A stretch of DNA of 64,000 nt from Paramecium pentaurelia (taxonomy: Eukaryota > Ciliophora > Oligohymenophorea > Peniculida > Parameciidae): positions 8,773-72,772 of the forward strand of contig CAJJDO010000021.1 of the NCBI GenBank assembly GCA_905183005.1. The letters are read 5' to 3'. A program made the translations under genes and the position numbers. The stretch's first letter is position 1. Each line of letters begins with the position of its first letter. The notes under the pieces are model-generated. The model saw only the letters and a list, made by a program, of their open reading frames with translations. It did no database searches and was not told the DNA's origin. Positions 59,982 through 64,000 of this stretch are shown here, piece by piece.

Positions 59982-60604
59982 AGATAAATTACTGAAATAC
60001 GAATATCATCATCAAAAAGTAAAATAATATATAATTTTTAATTGTTTCTTTTATCAATTTTAATATAATGAAAATGTGATTAATAAAATATAAAATCTTT
60101 ATTGAAATGACTCTAATCTCTGTGAAATCATATTAAATTTAAAGATTTATGATCTAGTTTCTTAAGATATTTTATTTATCTGAAAATTTAGTATGAATTA
60201 ATTTTACAATTGAATATAATTGAAAGTCAAAATTGATTTTTATTATAATAAATAATTTATTTATTATCAATTATAATTAATGCTTTTTTAAAACTAATTC
60301 AATTTTTGATTTATCAATTCTATTTTTTATAAGGAAATAGTAATAAAAAAATGAAATACAATTTATTTATGTATCTATTGGAATATCTTTAAAACAAAAG
60401 ATTTTTTAAATTTGAAAGGTGATATTTCAAAAATCAGAAACAAGGAAAAGTAATAATATTTCAAATCATTATGGATAGATAATGGTTTGAAATATAAGAA
60501 TAGGGAAATGAAGATAAATATGTTTTATATTGATTAAAAATAAAAATATGATATTTTTAGAAAAGAAAATGAATGTATAGATTTAAGTTAATATAATTTA
60601 TATA
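59982..60604. other. intergenic, 0.6 kb, upstream of the PP2C gene
   Basis: AT-rich, no coding frame recognised; expected to contain the PP2C promoter. Confidence 0.45.
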
Positions 60605-61980
60605 ATGAAATAATAATAACCACTAAAAGGAATACCAAACATTAGATCACAATATTATGTTGCTGCTTAAGCATTGAATTCTTAATTATCTTCTAAGATT
60701 AGCAAGACTAAGTCAAGTTACATAGATGATTCAAATAAAAGTAAATATAAAAATCAAAATCATTAGTTAAAGATTATTCTTATTTTTAATTATCAACATA
60801 GAAAACATAGCCAAAAACAACAGCCAAGAGAGTAAATGTAAGCCTAGATTAACCAAAACAAGATGATTCATCAGTCTTACCTCCATTAAGAAAAGAAATA
60901 TTGAGATCAAGATAATCATAACCTACTGTCACTAAAAGTAAATAATAATAAAGAAATAATTCGCCTTTACTTCCATTAGAAAGCATTCCTGTAATAGAAC
61001 CATCAAAAATTTCGCAAAAAAATATAGGGATTGTATGTGCATATGCAGCTAATACTCACTAAGGTCTAGTTAGATAATATAACGAAGACAGAGTTTCAAT
61101 TATTTTAAATTTAATGAGACCGAATTCAAATACAAGTTAAGGATATTGGCCTTAGAGTTCATTTTTTGCAGTTTATGATGGTCATGGAGGACCATAATGT
61201 GCAGATTTTATGAGAGATAATTTACATTAATATGTAACAATAATGATATGAAATAGATTATTAAAGAGGATTGTTTTCCTAATAATCCTAAACTTGCAAT
61301 TGAAAGAGGAGTTTCAAAAGCAGAGAAAACTTATTTAGAAATGGCTGATCAAAAAGTGTTAGATAAGTCTGGATGTTGTGCAGTATTTGCATTATTTGTA
61401 GATAACAATTGTTATGTGGCAAATATAGGTGATTCTAGAGCAGTAATCTCTTAAAGTGGAAAAGGGAAATCAATAACAGTTGATCATAAACCATCAACTC
61501 AAGAAGAATAATAAAGAATAACTAAATTTGGAGGATAAATTTATTAAACATAACTTTAATAATTAAATGGTGAAATTTAATTAGGACCACATAGAGTTTT
61601 ACCAGGAAGATTAGCTGTTTCAAGAACATTTGGAGATGCTGAAGCTAAATTAACTAAATATGGAGGAATTCCTAATGTTATTTCAGCTGAACCAGATATA
61701 TTTTAGTTATAAATTACGGATTAAGATTTTTTGATTTTAGCATGTAATTTTATCATTTGATTAAGGTGATGGTATATATGATAAAATGAGCACTGAAGAA
61801 GTAATTTAATGTGCTTGGAATGTGTAAACATCAAATATTCATATTTTTGGAGGCAAGGCTGTAGAAGCTATTATGAGATAGTCATTATAAAGAAAAACAT
61901 TCGATAATATAACAGCTGTATTTATCGGTTTTCCTTAACTAGAGAAAAAGTTAAAAAATAAATCATAAATTTAACAATGA
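60605..61980 (+). CDS. PP2C-family Ser/Thr protein phosphatase (434 aa)
   Basis: Introns 60741-60766, 61234-61256 and 61744-61765 (AAG end) give 435 codons. The first 145 residues are a disordered, basic, Gln-rich head. The catalytic core then shows the PPM motifs in order: RQYNEDRVSI (motif 1, with the metal-binding Asp), FFAVYDGHGG (motif 2), CCAVFALFVDNNCYVANIGD then SRAV, GRLAVSRTFGD, FLILACDGIYD and DNITAVFI (last metal Asp). All metal ligands are present, so it should be an active Mn2+/Mg2+-dependent phosphatase. Substrate unknown; PP2C enzymes reverse Ca2+/cAMP-driven phosphorylation in Paramecium, which is context rather than proof here. It is convergent with the second K+ channel, with 9 bp between stops. 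Confidence 0.95.
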
Positions 61981-61989
61981 TACTGTATT

Positions 61990-63912
61990 TCAATCCATTA
62001 TCTTTTGTTACATAATTTAATCTTTATATTTATCAATATACTTTGGTTTGAGTTCAGTCTTTAAACGAAATCGATTTACATTATTAAACCTTTAGTGGTT
62101 TTAACGAATTAAAAACTTTAAATTCTTTTTAATTATCATTAAACAATATCGATATATGGTTTTTAAGCGATATTATTTTAATACTTCATTGATGTTCCAC
62201 TCTGGGTCGAAATAATTGTAATTTTTGATTTCATCAATATCAAAATTTTAATTTATAGTTAAATGTATTTCTTTTTATTTAACCATTGTTTAAGATTTAA
62301 TTCTTCTAGCTTACATCATTTAATAATATTCAATTAAGAATTAATTATACATAGTTTTTTATTTCTAATTCCTAGTTCTCAAAAATTTAACTTTTGGTCT
62401 CCTTAATCTTAAAGATATATAATGAAATTATTAACAATATTTTATTATGTGACCTTTACGATTGCAACCATAACATTTAATATCTAAATCTAGAGAATCA
62501 TTATTTTCTAGTTTTTGTTTTATCATATGAAATTTTTAGAATTGTTCATAATTCAACTATTAAATAAATTATTATCTAGATAATTTAACCAAATTTGTAG
62601 TTTCAGTTGTTATGAGTTCAGCTGTTCTTGGAATATTGGAGAAGAAATTGATTATTCCAAAACATTTATCTGCATATTCAAGATGTATATTATTAGCCAT
62701 AATAGAGACTTTACCTTAAATAAGATAATAAATATGATGCTCGTCATTAATTTTAGTTTCAGGAGGAAGAACTTAAAATAGTGTATAAGCATACTATATT
62801 CATTTAGTTTTATTGCTTTAGTCATTGCAACAGGAAGTGTTTTGAAGAATCTTAAATTCATTTAAGTGATAACTTGATTTCTTAATTCTTCTGAGAGATC
62901 ACATATAACTAATGAGGATCTTACTTCATAATCATTTTCTACTACCCATTCTAAATAATTTTATATTTTATGTCTCAAATGACCTGAACAACCATGAGTT
63001 TTAGTGTATTTATTAATGATTTATTGTTTCATAATCAATTCTGATAATTAAGGATCTTGATATTGAAATATAGAAATCATGCTATTTGCTGTATATCCAA
63101 ATACACCTGAAGCCAAAACCATTGCAAAAATAGCATAGATTTATTCTTCTGCTGTCTCTGGATGGACATCTCCATAACCAACAGTGATCATTGTTGTAAT
63201 TCTAAATTATCATTTCTTATATATATAATACGTGAAATAGAAGGATGTTAAGTAATCATAACCATCTTGATTTGTTAAATTAAATATACAGGCACTCCAA
63301 TGAGCCAAAACTACTATTATAAAAGTTAATTTGATAAATTCCATAAATGATGAGAAGTCATTTCCTAAAAATGTCTCTAATCTTCTGATTAAGAGCTTCA
63401 ATTTAAAAGCTTTAATCATTTTTATTACTTTAAGAAACTTGAAGAATCTCAACATTCTAATCATTTACACATTGCCTCCCTACCATAATGCTGATATTTA
63501 CTTCAACAAAATAATCATATGGTAATGAGCTAATTAAATCCAACCAAAACCAGAATTTTAGATAATTGCAGATAATGGTTGATCTCTTTAATATTATTTT
63601 ACCATCTATATATATAGCACAATTAAATTGAATAAGAATATCCACTAAGAAGAAATTATCCATAATTTCCATGAATAAAGAAGTTCTATCATCAACAATC
63701 TCAAATGATAAAATAAGAGGTATGATCATCATTTGAATTACAATAAAAAGCATCGAGATAATATCCCAAACTAATCTAAAAGGATGGTTGGGTTACCATG
63801 GAGGAGGAATGAGAGTTGTTTTAACTTTTTGTTTTGTTTCTGTTTCATTTTTTCTAAGAAACGTATGAAAATCATGAGTGTAATCTTCTCTTAATTATTT
63901 TTCAATATTCAT
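61990..63912 (-). CDS. CNG/EAG-type K+ channel with zinc knuckle, second copy (615 aa)
   Basis: Introns 63480-63501, 63202-63231 and 62772-62794 (AAG end) give 616 codons from MNIEKQLREDYTHDFHTF. S1 is preceded by LIPPPWQPNHPFRLVWDII. S4 is rich in basic residues (MIRMLRFFKFLKVIKMIKAF). The pore reads TMITVGYGDVHPE and S6 is QIYAIFAMVLASGVFGYTAN. A C-linker (HLRHKIQNYLEWVVEND) leads to a cyclic-nucleotide-binding fold (YYLIQGKVSIMANN; CFGIINFFSN) whose phosphate cassette is changed (FGIINF for FGE.s.). Then comes CYGCNRKGHIIKYC (62434-62475), a C-x2-C-x4-H-x4-C knuckle. A short basic tail ends it. Likely a voltage-gated K+ channel that may not bind cAMP/cGMP. An upstream in-frame TGA supports this start. 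Confidence 0.9.
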
Positions 63913-64000
63913 ATTAAATATAATAGTTTTTTAAAGCACAATTCATCAATAAAATACCATCAAACAAAAGAATATCATCAAATTTAAAATTAATTCTTGG

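Noticed and set aside
1..64000. germline (micronuclear) origin of the whole window
   Set aside because: Dozens of genes read through with only tiny GT-AG introns and no TA-bounded insertions, whereas germline DNA would carry an IES roughly every 1-2 kb.

Overview
The window reads as somatic (macronuclear) DNA of a ciliate, almost certainly a Paramecium. About three quarters of the bases are A or T. Open frames only make sense if TAA and TAG encode glutamine and TGA is the sole stop. Genes are interrupted by tiny introns of about 17-35 nt, mostly GTA...TAG. All gene models below use that code, and nearly all spliced lengths divide by three. I cannot name the species.

Left arm (1 to about 14,300). 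This part is gene-poor. It begins with the end of a WD40-repeat gene cut by the window edge. It then holds decayed or doubtful coding pieces: a broken sugar transporter, one secreted H-lectin-like gene and two small ORFs. A 1.4 kb segment appears twice around a single N at 4538. The two copies differ by a 32-bp TA-bounded insertion that looks like a retained internal eliminated sequence (IES). This suggests the duplication is a scaffolding artefact that captured IES+ and IES- versions of one locus.

Right part (14,300 to 64,000). This part is dense with genes on both strands, often separated by less than 100 bp. From left to right it holds: a cysteine-containing secreted protein; a folate/biopterin-type transporter; an STI1/HOP co-chaperone; a hypothetical protein; an importin-alpha-like protein; a von Willebrand A protein; a divergent protein kinase; a coiled-coil protein; an FAD-oxidase-like protein with poly-Asn; a decayed sensor-kinase-like membrane protein; two coiled-coil/hypothetical proteins; a cyclic-nucleotide-gated-type K+ channel; a hypothetical protein; a decayed FLVCR-like transporter; an ER protein disulfide isomerase; a hypothetical protein; an EF-hand protein; a voltage-sensor-like membrane protein; nephrocystin-4; an RBR ubiquitin ligase; a RING protein; an OPA3 protein; a disordered protein; an FAD amino-acid-oxidase-type enzyme; a small coiled-coil protein; a second sensor-kinase-like protein; a PP2C phosphatase; and a second CNG-type K+ channel.

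There is no operon logic. Neighbours are independent eukaryotic genes, although ion-channel and ciliary signalling themes recur (two CNG channels, a voltage-sensor protein, an EF-hand protein, NPHP4). I found no rRNA, tRNA, CRISPR array or transposase.
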